NCBI GenBank assembly: GCA_963580285.1
Contig: OY757019.1
Span: 59,664,587-59,728,586 of the forward strand
Reading direction: 5' to 3'
DNA from: Lucinisca nassula
Taxonomy: Eukaryota > Mollusca > Bivalvia > Lucinida > Lucinidae
DNA length: 64,000 bases
Shown here: piece after piece, positions 23,526 through 34,942 of the stretch
Numbering within the stretch: position 1 is the stretch's first letter
How the letters are laid out: each line of letters opens with the position of its first letter
Made by a program: the position numbers and the translations under genes
The notes under the pieces: generated by a model
The model's database searches: none
Seen by the model: only the letters and a program-made list of their open reading frames with translations
Told to the model about the DNA's origin: nothing

Positions 23526-23571
23526 GGGTCATACTACGTAGTTTTGGCTAATAAAGCCTCATCAGTGGCCC
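23526..23571 (-). ncRNA. Hammerhead of H1 unit 4, core mutated
   Basis: The GAAA after stem II reads AAAA (G12 changed to A) and stem I reads GGGCCA against TGACCC. Loss of the essential G12 should abolish cleavage. Confidence 0.85.
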
Positions 23572-23908
23572 TGTAATGATCCGCCAAAGAAAGCCAGAGG
23601 AAACATACTGCAATTTTCCGAATTTCGAATAGGCAGTCGATACAAAGACTGATATAAATCAAAATGGGGTCCAAATGATAAATGACCTGTCTAGAATAGG
23701 AGTCTAAACCAATAATTTATTTCTGATTTCTCAGAATATTCACGCTGATCTCAAAGGACCAAAAGTAAAATATAAACTGCACTATGGTTGATGTACGGGG
23801 AGACGTTTTACCACCGCCACACGGCACAACACCAGCTGCAGTGAAGGCAAATAAAAATCAAAAATGAGTTCCTTTAAGAGCAATGAAAACATTCATAGGA
23901 AAGAAGAT

Positions 23909-23954
23909 GGGTCATACTACGTAGTTTCGGCTAATAAAGCCTCATCAGTGACCC
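23909..23954 (-). ncRNA. Type I hammerhead ribozyme, H1 unit 5
   Basis: Core and stems as in unit 1, although the unit itself is cut short downstream. Confidence 0.9.
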
Positions 23955-24429
23955 TGTAATGGTCCGGCAAAGAAAGCCAGAGGAAACATACTGCAATTTT
24001 GCGAATTTCGAATAGGCAGTCGATACAAAGATTGATATAAATCAAAATGGGGTCCAAATAATAAATGACCTGTCTAGAATAGGAGTCTAAACCAATAATT
24101 TATTTCTGATTTTTGTAGTCAACTGGAAACCAACCCATCATATTTTCTATTGCCACCATTCAATAAAACAGAAGAAGTGATTTTTGACAGATCGCGGGAA
24201 AGTTCTGGGCCGCCTACATCAATGTGTAATTGAAACTTACGTGCTAATCTTCGTGAAAATTTTCCGTCAAAATTACGGATTTATCCGAAGTTAAATACTT
24301 AGCTAGGTAAATGAAATAGGCGGATTTCGAATCCACTTTTTAAGGAAATACTTTGCTAAGATAAGAATTTCTCCTTAAATCGTTAAGTCGACCTTAACTT
24401 AAATAACGATTGTTATCCTGGGCCCTGAT

Positions 24430-25790
24430 TCCGATGTTATAGCTTATGTGTTTTACGGTATTTGCCATCTGTGTTCGGACAGAAAGGCCAGAGCAAACAG
24501 TGAAGATCAAGATGAGATGCCACACAGCGCGGCATCCCATCAGTGTCTACATTATTTGCCACTCATCCAACTACTATTAGACACAACATCGGGTAGAACA
24601 TTCGTTCGTGTTCAAGTTTTATACGAGTATGGTAAGGAGTTGAGGCGTCCAAGTACTTAGGGCAAATACAGATGGTATCCGCAATCTAGCCTTCCAGCAA
24701 CTTTTAATTTTTTGATGTTCATAAATTGTGAATTTGAAAAAAAAATCCGGGATTTATTGCTTCTCAGACAATTTGTGTTTACCATTAGTGATGTCCGAGG
24801 CACGTCAGGTTTCTAAAAGTGTTACTATTGCTGCATGCAATGATACCATTTTTCAGGTAGATGGTAATGTTTACATTTTAATCTTTAAGTTGATATCTAT
24901 CTTCTCAAGTTCTGCATTTTTTATCTAATGCATATGGAGCATTAGTTTCTCTGTACCGCATCGTGTAAATTACAGACAAAACTTACCTATTAACAGTATG
25001 AGCATGCATGTAAGAAGTCCAGCAATCGTTCAAAGCGTACTAATCGTCTTGAAACAAGGGCAACTAGGTACAAAACCATTCATTTGGCTTGCCGGTCAAG
25101 TGAGATCGTATCAATGAACTTTGCAAGACATAGCAAAACCAAACAACGTTCGAGAAAAGAAAGACCCGGACTTCTACAAATGTGTACACAATCTTTGTAC
25201 AACAAGAGCACACGTTTGTGAGCAATTTTCAGAATAAGGGTCTGTCCTCGATTTGATAATTTCAAATGAATCTGCGCGGGAGAACGTAAAAACATCTTTG
25301 GCTTTGTATACTGAATCATTTGTCTATGCTTATGACAAACAATTTTATCCCTCATTCTTTTGACCAGGTGTTGGGTTAGGAAAATATATCTGAATTAAAT
25401 TACAGATAAAAACGATATACTCTAAATGAGATACTTCGCATTTACTGCGGTTTTGTATACAAGTGGTTAACACATTTTTGCCTCCGGACTTTTGATGTAT
25501 GTATTTTGAAAATTGTTTTAGATTATGAATGAAGTAGGTACAAGATCTAAGGTGTTATCTTCAAGCTGTTTCAGTTTCATCCCATTTGGTAAGATAATTT
25601 GAAAATTATGACATCGTGCGGGCCTTACGTGCGAGTTTATAGGTTCACAGTATTGTACGTGTATCTTAGCATTAACATTTTCAAAAGAATCCGTGGCCAA
25701 ACAAATGACTTTTTCCTGACTAGCTTTCTTATTACGAGAATTTCTTTCTCTACATATTGAATAGTGGTCCTACATACAGTAGGTCGGGGA
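24430..25790. other. No feature recognised
   Basis: AT-rich. Short open frames of up to 91 codons with no recognisable similarity. The start (24480-24500) has a weak GCAAACAGTG fold-back half. Confidence 0.4.
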
Positions 25791-25794
25791 TAAG

Positions 25795-26050
25795 ACGATA
25801 AGCAAATGCAGATATATGTACATGTACATAAATACAGATATCTATATTTAAATACAAACACTTCTATTTAAAATATAGATATCTGTATTTAAAATGCAGA
25901 TATCTATATATCATTATTAAAATAGAGACATATGAATTTCAATTATAGATATATGCATTTGAATAACACATATCTGCATTTAAGTTTTATCAGAGATATG
26001 TATAATTGAAATGCAGATATCTGTATTTATGAGTCTGGTTATATCTGCTT
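25795..26050. repeat. GATATC-centred AT-rich repeat array 1
   Basis: Successive (T)ACAGATATCTG(C/T)ATTT-like units, each nearly palindromic and about 20-25 bp long. Resembles arrays at 28485-28660 and 29190-30250. Confidence 0.75.
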
Positions 26051-26644
26051 TTAATTTCAACAAATAATCAATACTCCCTGCCCAATAGTGTTTTTGGTAA
26101 TGTGAGCATAAAAAGTATTGAAACTAAAAAGCTATTGCTTTTATAACGTTTTCAACGTTCTTTTGGCGTTGAGTGCCTGCTGGATAGTGTCTGTTGTCCG
26201 TCAGTGCCCCCTCATTGAACCAATATAGCGACGTTTCTTGTATCCCTCCGGGCTCTGTGATCCGACCCTTCCCTTCTAATTTCAAAAAAATACCTTGACG
26301 TGTTCCTAACCTAACCGGACCGACAACGCAGCTCATTAGGAAGTGCTTGTACATCGCTACCAACATTGTGATCCTGGAGTGCTACTGCAAGTGTTAAGTG
26401 TCGAACTAAGGAGACATAATCTTTAAAACACGTTTCAGTTTGAAGTTTTTTGGCTCGATGTTACAGGTTTCTTAAATATATTGAAACCCCCGTTTGAAAG
26501 TTGAAATTATTGTGCAGTTTTTCTTTGAAACCAAACTTTGAAGTTTTTAAACCCAAGTTTGCAAACTTCAAACTGGGGTTTCAGGTTCAAACCATGGTGT
26601 GAAGATTTATTGTGCAATTGGATTGCCATAGTTTTTATACTAAT

Positions 26645-27667
26645 GCCTAGGTCACATAGCCCGGCCGATGGGGTTTCGATGAGCGAGCGATGCGACTTTC
26701 GCAAAACACCGGCCGGAATCCCGTGATCACCGGCCGGCGTTTGGGGCTTAAAACCGCATCGGTGGGCAACTCGGCGAAATTTAACCTCGGAGTTAAAATT
26801 CGATGGGCTCTCACCGAGCTCCTTCATCGCAGCCCCATCCTTACCACATCGGAATACTCATCGGCCGGTGTACGGCTGAGTATCGGCCGGTGTCCTGTGC
26901 ATCTGAGGCCACCAGAGGACAAGCCTTTGTGAACGGACACCGACCGAGTTTTGGCCGAGATCCGACCGATGTGGGGACCAAACCTTGGAAAATATAGTAC
27001 CGGTGGGTGTCCGATGTAAGGGACAGTGGCCGAAGCTCGGCCGGAACTCGGCCGGATATCGCTGCTTGCATATAAACCACTCGCTCCAGTCCGTGTACAA
27101 CATTCAGCTAGTTGTGTTTACACAAGCAACATCTCAAACGAGCAACATCAGGATTTCAATGTGTACTCCCTATTTGACAGACTTTAAGGATGCCAAAAGT
27201 TGCCAGGATAAATGATGGGGATGCGGAGAAGAGGCCACCACCAGAGAAGGATCACGGGAAGAAGATATATATGTATATATACAGTGATGTAATAGCTGAC
27301 CATCCCCCCCCCCCTCCAGCCCCACCAAGTCCGAGTTACAACGGCCGAACATCGGCCGGGCAGTGTTCAAAGACCGTTTACAACCCGTCCGGTGACCGCA
27401 CGGTGTCCTGTAACCTGCTCGGGTACCGGCCGTATACACCCCGATGTCCGATCGACCACCGACCGGTAGTTGCTACCACATAGGCCGAAAAATTGTCCCC
27501 TGTTAAGACATATTCCGTTGGGTCATCGACGGGTGTGTGGTCGGTCGCCTGTAGATTTCCGGACGGAGCCCGTTCACGTCACCGAGATATGCCTCCGATG
27601 AGGGGAACTCGGCGACACACCAAATATCTACCGATGCCGAACATCGGTCGGGATATGTGACCTAGGC
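26645..27667. mobile_element. GC-rich element with CCTAGG-ended terminal inverted repeats
   Basis: Left end GCCTAGGTCACATAGCCCGG, right end (reversed) GCCTAGGTCACATATCCCGA, continuing to CCGATG in both. The 1023 bp between are full of degenerate CGGCCGR/CATCGGCCGG motifs in both orientations, in sharp contrast to the AT-rich surroundings. The largest frame (27190-27483, 97 codons) has no recognisable domain. Target duplication not resolved. A non-autonomous DNA transposon is most likely; superfamily unknown. Confidence 0.65.
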
Positions 27668-27818
27668 TTAAAGGAATGCAATGGGGGTATTACAAAATAA
27701 AATAAAACTCCGGCCTGAAAGTTGAAACTCATTACTGCGTTTTAAAGAATTGTTGTGCAGGTTTTCTTTGAAACTGTAGTTTAAATGTTTCAAACCCTAA
27801 TTTGAAAAGTTCAATCTG

Positions 27819-28110
27819 GCCCATCGGGGCTTGAAGAAATAGATGGGCTGCATGATGCTTCCACGCAGAGCTGAAACCGCCCCGCACACGAGTACTGGTA
27901 AATCGCTTAGAGGATCTAAGCCTGCCCAGGCAATGCGGCGCGAGTCGGACCGTCCATTCTCATAAACTCTATTGGTTTCATTGGACGGCAGGGCTTGAGA
28001 TGTCATGTCATCTCAATGCCGGGTAAAAGTCCCACAAAATTGGATGCAGCGTCTCCAAAATGACCGTTACAGTGTTGACAGGGACGTTAAACCTCAACTC
28101 AAACAAACAA
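27819..28110 (+). mobile_element. Family S1 SINE-like element with a 9-bp target duplication
   Basis: Complete S1 copy whose left flank TCAATCTGG (about 27811-27819) recurs just after the CAAACAAACAAA tail (about 28112-28120). This shows insertion by target-primed copying into an older repeat. Confidence 0.82.
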
Positions 28111-28484
28111 ATCAATCTGGGTTTCAAGTTCAAACTGTGGTTTCAATATTTAATGTGCACTTGGCTTGCCATAGTATGGTCAAACATAGTATAGCAGTGC
28201 TTCCTGGCAACTTGAGGTTTCATGGGGGAAAAAACAAAACAAAAAAAAAACCTGATGAACGGTATGGATTTTAAACATTTTTCTATGTCGACTTGGCATA
28301 TAATATGTTTTTTTTTTTTTTTTTTTGTCGACATGTTGAGCACATTATTTTCATCGTCTGCTAGGGTTTGAACAGAGCCCTCCATATTGGGATATGTAAA
28401 CACCAGTGAACGGTGAACATGTAATATACGGAGAGGGAGGCATCAGTTGTCCATAAGTGGAGTAAATAGAGCTATATTTCAACG

Positions 28485-28660
28485 TTAGATACAGATATCT
28501 GTAATTGGAATGCCGATATCTGTATTTGATATGCAGACTATTTTATCTTGTAATACAGATATCTGCAATTCAAATACAGATATCTGCATTTCAATTACAG
28601 AAATCTGTATTTATTATGTGAGATGGCTGTATTTAAAATGCAGATGTCTGCATTTTATAG
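28485..28660. repeat. GATATC-centred repeat array 2
   Basis: Units ATACAGATATCTG(C/T)AATT(C/T) in close succession, same type as at 25795. Confidence 0.75.
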
Positions 28661-28980
28661 GTTCAAACCCAAGCTGGACACCATATAACTGGGGCTATAA
28701 GATTTTTTTTTTTTTTTTCAGAAAGATAATTACTGGATAATACTGCTATTGAACATTGAATATTTTCCATTTCATAAAAATATGAAGAAAAAAAAATCAT
28801 AAAAGAATAAATAAAATCATAGGTGGATGTGAATTTGTTAATGAAAAGAATCAATATGCTGACCTACTTTCAATCTGAACTAAGTTTGCTAATTCGTACA
28901 AAAAAAAGAAACCCGAGGGCTGATATGGGTCGAGGGCTGATATGGGGTATGATATGAAAAATGTCATATGATAATCTCTA

Positions 28981-29110
28981 TTAATCAAATAATTTCGTAT
29001 TGGCCCAGTTACAGGTCCGAGGTCTGCTGTATTGGCACGAGGCCGAAGGCCGAGGCCAATACAGCTGACCGAGTACCTGTAACTTGGCCAATACGAAATT
29101 ACTTGATTAA
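28981..29110. repeat. Fold-back P1, copy 1
   Basis: Arms TTAATCAA(A/G)TAATTTCGTATTGG and CCAATACGAAATTACTTGATTAA, inner arms CAGTTACAGGTCCGAGG.CTG, centre GGCCGAAGGCC. Recurs at 30447-30598 and, decayed, at 48825-48925. Confidence 0.8.
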
Positions 29111-29189
29111 TGACAATTTTATTAATTGACGCTATTAAAAACATGATTTATAATTTATGAATATTGGTTGACTTGGTGCAATACAGGAT

Positions 29190-30250
29190 AATCAATTAAT
29201 AATAAACATTATTGATATCTATAATTATCAATATTGTTTGATATCATAAAATGTAATCAATGATAAGTAACATATATTTCGTTTGATACAAATAAATTTG
29301 TTTTATGATATTCATTATTCCTTTGCATATATAGATATCTAAAAGTCCAATTATAGATATCATTTAAAAGGCTGAATTATTGATATCCTAATTTTTGATA
29401 ATGAATATCAGAAAATATATTATGGATATCAATAAATGGCAATTATTGATAACCAAAAATGTTCTTCAATATTTTTTATATATATACTAATATATGAAAT
29501 ATTATAATATTAAAATATTATTATATTATAAAATATATATATATCGAATAATAGATAACTATAATTGGAATTATAGATATCCCTTAACATATTGTAGATA
29601 TCAAAAAATAAATAATAGCTATTGAATATTTTTATAGATATCTAATAATATTGATTGATTTCCTATATTTTATTATAGATATTTATAAATCAAATTATAA
29701 ATATCTATAATTAAAATTATTGATACCTATATATATATCAGTATTTTTATATCATAAAATGTAATCAATGATATGTATTATATATTTCTTGATATCTATA
29801 AATTTGTTTTCTAATATCCATTATTCCTTTGCATATATAGATATCTAAAATCAAATTAAAGATATCATTTAAAGGTTTAAAGGCTGAATTATAGATATCA
29901 CAATTTTTAATAATGGATATCAGAAAATATATTATAGTTATCAATAAATGAAATTATTGATATCATAGAATCGTCTGCTTAGTGCAATAACGATGTAACT
30001 GCCATTATGGCATAATGGCAGTTACACCGTTATTGTACTAAGCAGACGGAATGTTCTTAAATATTTGATATATATAAATATATCGAATAATAGATATCTA
30101 TAATTTGAATAATAGATATCGCATAACATATTATGGATATCATAAAATTAATTATAGATATCTGATATTGTTCATAGATATCTAATAATATTTATTGATA
30201 TCCTATATTTTATTAGATATCATTAATTTTATTTATAGATATCTTGAAAT
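29190..30250. repeat. GATATC-centred repeat array 3 (long, AT-rich)
   Basis: About 1 kb of ATAGATATC/GATATCTATAAT units with irregular spacing, no coding potential, interrupted by a palindrome at 29972-30048. Parts are duplicated (for example 29230-29410 against 29755-29920). Confidence 0.75.
29972..30048. repeat. Near-perfect 77-bp palindrome
   Basis: CGTCTGCTTAGTGCAATAAC...GTAACTGCCATTATG joined to its reverse complement with only two mismatches. Sits inside GATATC array 3. Confidence 0.85.
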
Positions 30251-30279
30251 TCGATTTAATAGTAAAACGGCACCTCATG

Positions 30280-30420
30280 CAAACATAGATTATGGGTTAT
30301 CGTTACATCCGCCTCAATGAGGTGGTTCTGTCGAGCACCAACTATCTGCGTTTGCCACAGCAATAAGATAAAAAAAATCGCTAATTTTCCCAGAAAAAAA
30401 AAATAAGAAGGAAAACGTTA
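30280..30420. mobile_element. MITE M1 fragment with altered hairpin
   Basis: GATTATGGGTTATCGTTACATCC followed by GCCTCAATGAGG, then a decayed right arm. Confidence 0.5.
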
Positions 30421-30446
30421 TTTCACACGACGATAATATAATGTTA

Positions 30447-30598
30447 TTAATCAAGTAATTTCGTATTGGCCCAGTTACAGGTCCGAGGTAGGTCCGAGGT
30501 AGGTCCGAGGTCTGCTGTATTGGCCCGAGGCCGAAGGCCGAGGCCGATACAGCTGACCGAGGACCTGTAACTTGGCCAATACGAAATAACTTGATTAA
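30447..30598. repeat. Fold-back P1, copy 2
   Basis: As copy 1, but the inner GGTCCGAGGTA segment is present three times, a small internal expansion. Confidence 0.8.
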
Positions 30599-30762
30599 TG
30601 ACAATTTTATTAATTGACGCATTAAAAAAAAAACATGATTTATGATTTTTGACCTCGGTTTATATTGCTTGACCTTGTGTAATACAGGATATTCAATTAA
30701 TAAAACCTAATAAAGATATATACACTTGTCACAACCCTCGTTATATTTATAGTAGTCGCAGA

Positions 30763-31000
30763 TAAGATTGACTAGGCGGAGCTATTGTTTGTACCTGCCT
30801 TAGGGATATTCCATTAACAAAAAGGTAAACCAAGTCACCCAATTGTGTGAGTTCAACTGTAACACAAGCATAGCTGTGGCATATATGGCCATTTCGTCCG
30901 CTTGTAGAAAGCGTGCGAAATGCACTCTACCGAATATTCTGGTGGACTCAGCGAATTTGACTTTTATTGACAACACCTGAATAGCTCCGCCTAGTCAATC
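30763..31000. repeat. Inverted-repeat element
   Basis: GATTGACTAGGCGGAGCTATT at the left and AATAGCTCCGCCTAGTCAATC at the right enclose about 195 bp with no ORF. Flanks TAGTAG/CTACTA extend the pairing slightly. Confidence 0.65.
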
Positions 31001-31424
31001 TACTATACCGGTTGTGTATTCTAAGAATCTGATATTGGATCCTGGGATGACCGTGCTGAGTGGATCCGAGACCACGAGGCTACGCCGAGGTTCCGCTCAG
31101 CATGATCATCCCGAGGATTGGAAACGCCCGTCTACAACAGAACCACATATTAGATTCCGAAACCACCGAAAATTTTCATTTATTTATTTAACGTTTTATT
31201 TTTGGCGCACAATACGTATGTATTTTGCCTGGGTAAGAACATCAGGATAAGAACAGAATTTCCTTATCTGGTGTGCAAGAATCCAAGTTATGGGCGTCAA
31301 ATCTGAATGTCTTGTTTATTTATTAAGCCTTAAGACGCCGAGAAAAACATCTGAAAATTTCATTTGCTTATGTCATCTGCTGAATCTTTTTGCAAACTTC
31401 TGTAACAAATATTATTGCGTTCAG

Positions 31425-31492
31425 GCAAACAGTGTGGACCCAGATCAGACTGATCCTGCAGGAGCAGTCTGATCTTGGTCCACACTGTATGC
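31425..31492. repeat. Fold-back element (CAAACAGTG family)
   Basis: GCAAACAGTGTGGACCCAGA / TTGGTCCACACTGTATGC, centre CTGATCCTGCAGGAGCAG. Confidence 0.75.
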
Positions 31493-31819
31493 AGACGACA
31501 AAGCAAACGACAATTGTCGTGATTGGCATCTTTATCTTATGGTTAAAGCGGAATTTTATGAATTAGTGAACGACTGTGTGCCGAATTCATTGTATAATAA
31601 TCATATTTATCATAATTTTAGGTTGTTTTATCAATGTCAATCATACTTAGTATATCAAAATATGTCATCATCTCCAGATGTTAGTGGAGTCGACAGTGAA
31701 CTGTAGTAACAATAAAATTTACATTAATAATGATTTATCATAATATACTTATATTACACCTTCACAAGTCCGTGTAATGAACAGCCTTAAATACCCACTT
31801 TTTTGAAGGGAAAGTTTTT

Positions 31820-32130
31820 TTGTTTGTTTGTTTGTTTGTTTGATTTGAGGTTTAACGTCCCCATCAACACTGTATAGGTGTAATTCTGGAGACGTTGCTT
31901 CCAATTTTTTGGTACTTTTACCCGCCATTGAGATGAAATGACATCCCAAGCCCTATCGCCCATTCAAACCAATAGGGTTTATAAGCATGGACGGTCCGAC
32001 TCGCACCGCTTTGCCTGGGCAAGCTTAGATCTTCTAAGCGTTTTACCAGTACTCGTTTGCAGATCGGTTTCAGCTCTGCATGGAAGCATCAAGCAGCCCA
32101 TCTATTTCTTCAAGCCCTGATGGCCGGGGA
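31820..32130 (-). mobile_element. Family S1 SINE-like element, near full length
   Basis: GTTTGTTTGTTTGATTTGAGG tail at the left through to CTTCAAGCCCTGATGGCC at the right. With the 300 bp that follow it is part of a 0.5-kb direct duplication (next copy 755 bp downstream). Confidence 0.8.
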
Positions 32131-32440
32131 CCGGAAAAGGGGGGTTAAAATGTGTATACATTATTTTTTACCTTACAATATGGGTAGTCAATCAGGCGGT
32201 TCTAGCGATTCTTTGTCTGGAGCAAAGGTAAGAAAGATAATATCCGCAACGATAAAATACTTATGGATAAACGACAACAACAACAACTACAATAATAATA
32301 ATAATATAATAATAATAGTATTTATAATAATAATAACAATAACTATGGAAACTTCTATTTCTAACTCCATTAGGGTTAGATCATTACGGTTTCGTGGAGG
32401 TCGAGCATGAAAGTTTTTCTACGGTCATTCTCCCCCTTCC
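32131..32440. repeat. Direct repeat, copy 1, with AAT microsatellite
   Basis: GTGTATACATTATTTTTTACC ... GTCTGGAGCAAAGGTAAGAA ... (AAC)n(AAT)n ... GTTTCGTGGAGGTCGAGCATG. Copy 2 is at 32886-33165. Confidence 0.75.
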
Positions 32441-32510
32441 GCTGATTCAAGAAGGGCAGTTGTCAGGTTTTGTAACCGCTTTCTTATAAGCTTGTCCAGG
32501 AAACGTGTGG
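32398..32510 (+). mobile_element. SINE fragment, family T4 (3' part)
   Basis: TCATTCTCCCCCTTCCGCTGATTC and AGCTTGTCCAGGAAACGTG resemble the 3' body at 49300-49400. Confidence 0.45.
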
Positions 32511-32662
32511 AAAGGCAAACTGACCGGCAGAAAAATGACCTAAATAGGAAAACACGTCCGTGTGAAATAAATGGCGTACAACATTGGGTCAAAAATGTCA
32601 TATATTAGGTTAAAATTGAAATATTTTTCTTATTTCTGCTTTCAACATAGATTGTGGGTGCT

Positions 32663-32885
32663 CGTTCGACTTTTTCCCGACATTAAGATGAATTGAAATC
32701 TCAAGCCCTATCGCCAAATGAAACCAATAGGGTTTATAAGCATGGACGGTCCGATTCGCACCGCTTTGCCTGGGAAAGCTTAGATCCTCTACGCGATTTA
32801 CCAATACCTGTGTGCGGGTCGGTTTCAGCTCTGCGTGGAAGCATCATGCAGCCCATCTATTTCTTCAAGCCCTGATGGCCGGGGG
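32663..32885 (-). mobile_element. Family S1 copy, 3' truncated, joined to half an M1 hairpin
   Basis: The S1 sequence starts at CTTTTTCCCGACATTAAGATG. Immediately left (32620-32663) is one M1 arm (TTTTTCTTATTTCTGC...ATAGATTGTGGGTGCTCGTT). Confidence 0.7.
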
Positions 32886-33165
32886 CCGGAAAATGGTGTT
32901 TAAAAATGTGTATACATTATTTTTCACCTTACCATATGGGTAGTCAATAAGGCGGTTCTAGCGATTCTTTGTCTGGAGCAAAGGTAAGAAAGATAATATC
33001 AGCTACGATAAAATACTTATGGATAAACGACAACAACAACTACAATAATAATAAAAATAATAATAATAATAACAGTAACTATGGAAACTTCTATTTCTAA
33101 CTTCATTAGGGTTAGATCATTACGGCTTCGTGGAGGTCGAGCATGAAAGCTTTTCTACGGTCATG
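32886..33165. repeat. Direct repeat, copy 2
   Basis: Same sequence as 32131-32440 with small changes in the AAT tract. Confidence 0.75.
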
Positions 33166-34942
33166 AACTCATAGATTATATGTGTTGTAAGATGTGAAAA
33201 AAACTATTGTTGATGAACACAGAGAATAGGAAAAGATAGACGAAAGCAAGATGCAGGAAAGACCAGTTTGTCACACGGCATGAACCCCAGTGAGAGTGTT
33301 TGGCAATTTAGCTTTAATTATTGCTGATTAAGGTCGAGATACTTTTTCGTTCTGAACACACATACCAGATTGAGCTATTTGGAATCTTTTAGTATGTAAG
33401 ATGTAACCATACACTGCTTCAAATATTAAAGTATTGGTTTGGTTTGTTATTCTAAGATCACCGTAAAGCAGGGTGTCAAGAGTCGGTGGACAGTGTTGAG
33501 CAATCTTTTCTGTCATTACTTGTCTCTGTGCTAGGTATCTAGGACAGTGAAAAAAGAAGTGAATGGGTCTTCGATTTCACCACATGAACAAAACTTATTG
33601 TGTATTATATTTTTGCGAAACAGGACAAAACTGAAACTGCTACAGTTTGTTCTAATTCTTGTGGGTAGTATTTGGCCCCTACGAGTTCCGTGTGAATGGT
33701 ATTTAGGAATGATTTTCAGTTCTGAAATTGATCGTTTAAAACTTGCCACTGATTGGGAGGAATGGACAGAGGCGTCAAGAGAATTCCAATCGCGTATTAC
33801 TGGCGGTAAAAAGGAATTATAGTACAGCTGAGATTTTTCATCAATTAATTGGTATTGGTCACTTTTTCTTAATGGATACCTGGAGATTTCACCATCAAGA
33901 GTGGGAAGTAGCGAGGACAAGTAAGGAGGACTTATGTTATTAACCATTTAATAGAACAAGATAAATCTATGCTGCCTTCGTCTTGACTTAAGTGTTTACC
34001 ATCCCGTTTCCTTGTAAAGATTTTCGATAGAGACTAATCTGGTTGTTCCGGTGATAACAGTTGTATTTTCTCCAGTTCATCTTCGTCGTATTTTGTAAGA
34101 TTACTCCATACAATATCGGCGTATTCTAAAATAGGTCTAATTAATGCTGTGTAAATAGTTCCCAATGCTTTCCAATCTAATAAGAACTTGTTTTCTCAAA
34201 ATATAAATACGTTGCCACGCTTTCGCAGTTATCAGTTCACTATGTTTATGCCAACTACCATTTGTTTCTATTATTACGCCTATGTCTTTATGGTTATCAA
34301 CCTCTATTATGGGTTCATTATTCATAAATACAGGTGGGAGTAGTCGAGATAATATCATAGATTCGGTTTTTCTGGCATTAAATGATACTAGCCTTTTTTC
34401 AGCCCATGACGATATTTTAGCTAGGTCTTGGTTGAGCTGTCGCGATGCATTATCTGCAGTATCCACTATAATATAAAGAATTGTGTCATCGGCGAAAAGG
34501 CGAATTTCAACCTTAATGTCCTGAACATTGTCGTTTATATAAACGAGAAATAATAATGGTCCTAAAATCGAGCCTTAGGGCACAGCAGCTGTTATGATGT
34601 CCCAGTCGGATAAGCCACCCGGCAGAACAACTCTTTGCTTGTGATCACTCAAATAGTGTTTGAACCAGTCTAAAAGAGAATCAGTTATACCTACAGACAT
34701 CAGTTTTTGGAGTAATTTTTTGTGCCAAACGCGATCAAATGCATGGCTAATATCACGGAAAATTGCCCTTATTTCCAAACCATTAGCTAGAGATTTGCCA
34801 AAGGTTTTATAGATATCTACTAATTGATTTATATTAGAGTCCCCAGGAACAAAGCCTGACTGAAGGGAAGTTATAACATTATTTTCATTAAAGAAATTAA
34901 AGACATGTTTATGAACTATTCTTTCCATTACCTTTCCTACCG

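Larger units (their letters stand above)
22318..24112 (-). mobile_element. Hammerhead-bearing tandem array, 383-bp unit, 4.7 copies (family H1)
   Basis: Unit starts at 22318, 22701, 23084, 23467 and 23850, an exact 383-bp step. The fifth unit stops near 24112. Each unit has, on the minus strand, a complete type I hammerhead fold. No protein is encoded. Tandem repeats of a few hundred bases with short-stem-III type I hammerheads are known as animal retrozymes and are also found in the terminal repeats of Penelope-like elements. A transcript of the minus strand would be cut into unit-length RNA, possibly circularised. Between-unit differences are few. Unit 4 has lost the catalytic core. A single dispersed copy lies at 58806-59129. 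Confidence 0.9.

Noticed and set aside
26507..27483. Cluster of overlapping frames in the GC-rich element
   Set aside because: High GC lowers stop frequency; frames overlap on both strands and show no domain.
31938..32120. Small protein gene repeated at several sites
   Set aside because: It is one frame of the S1 SINE-like repeat. Kept as a low-interest finding because the frame is often open.
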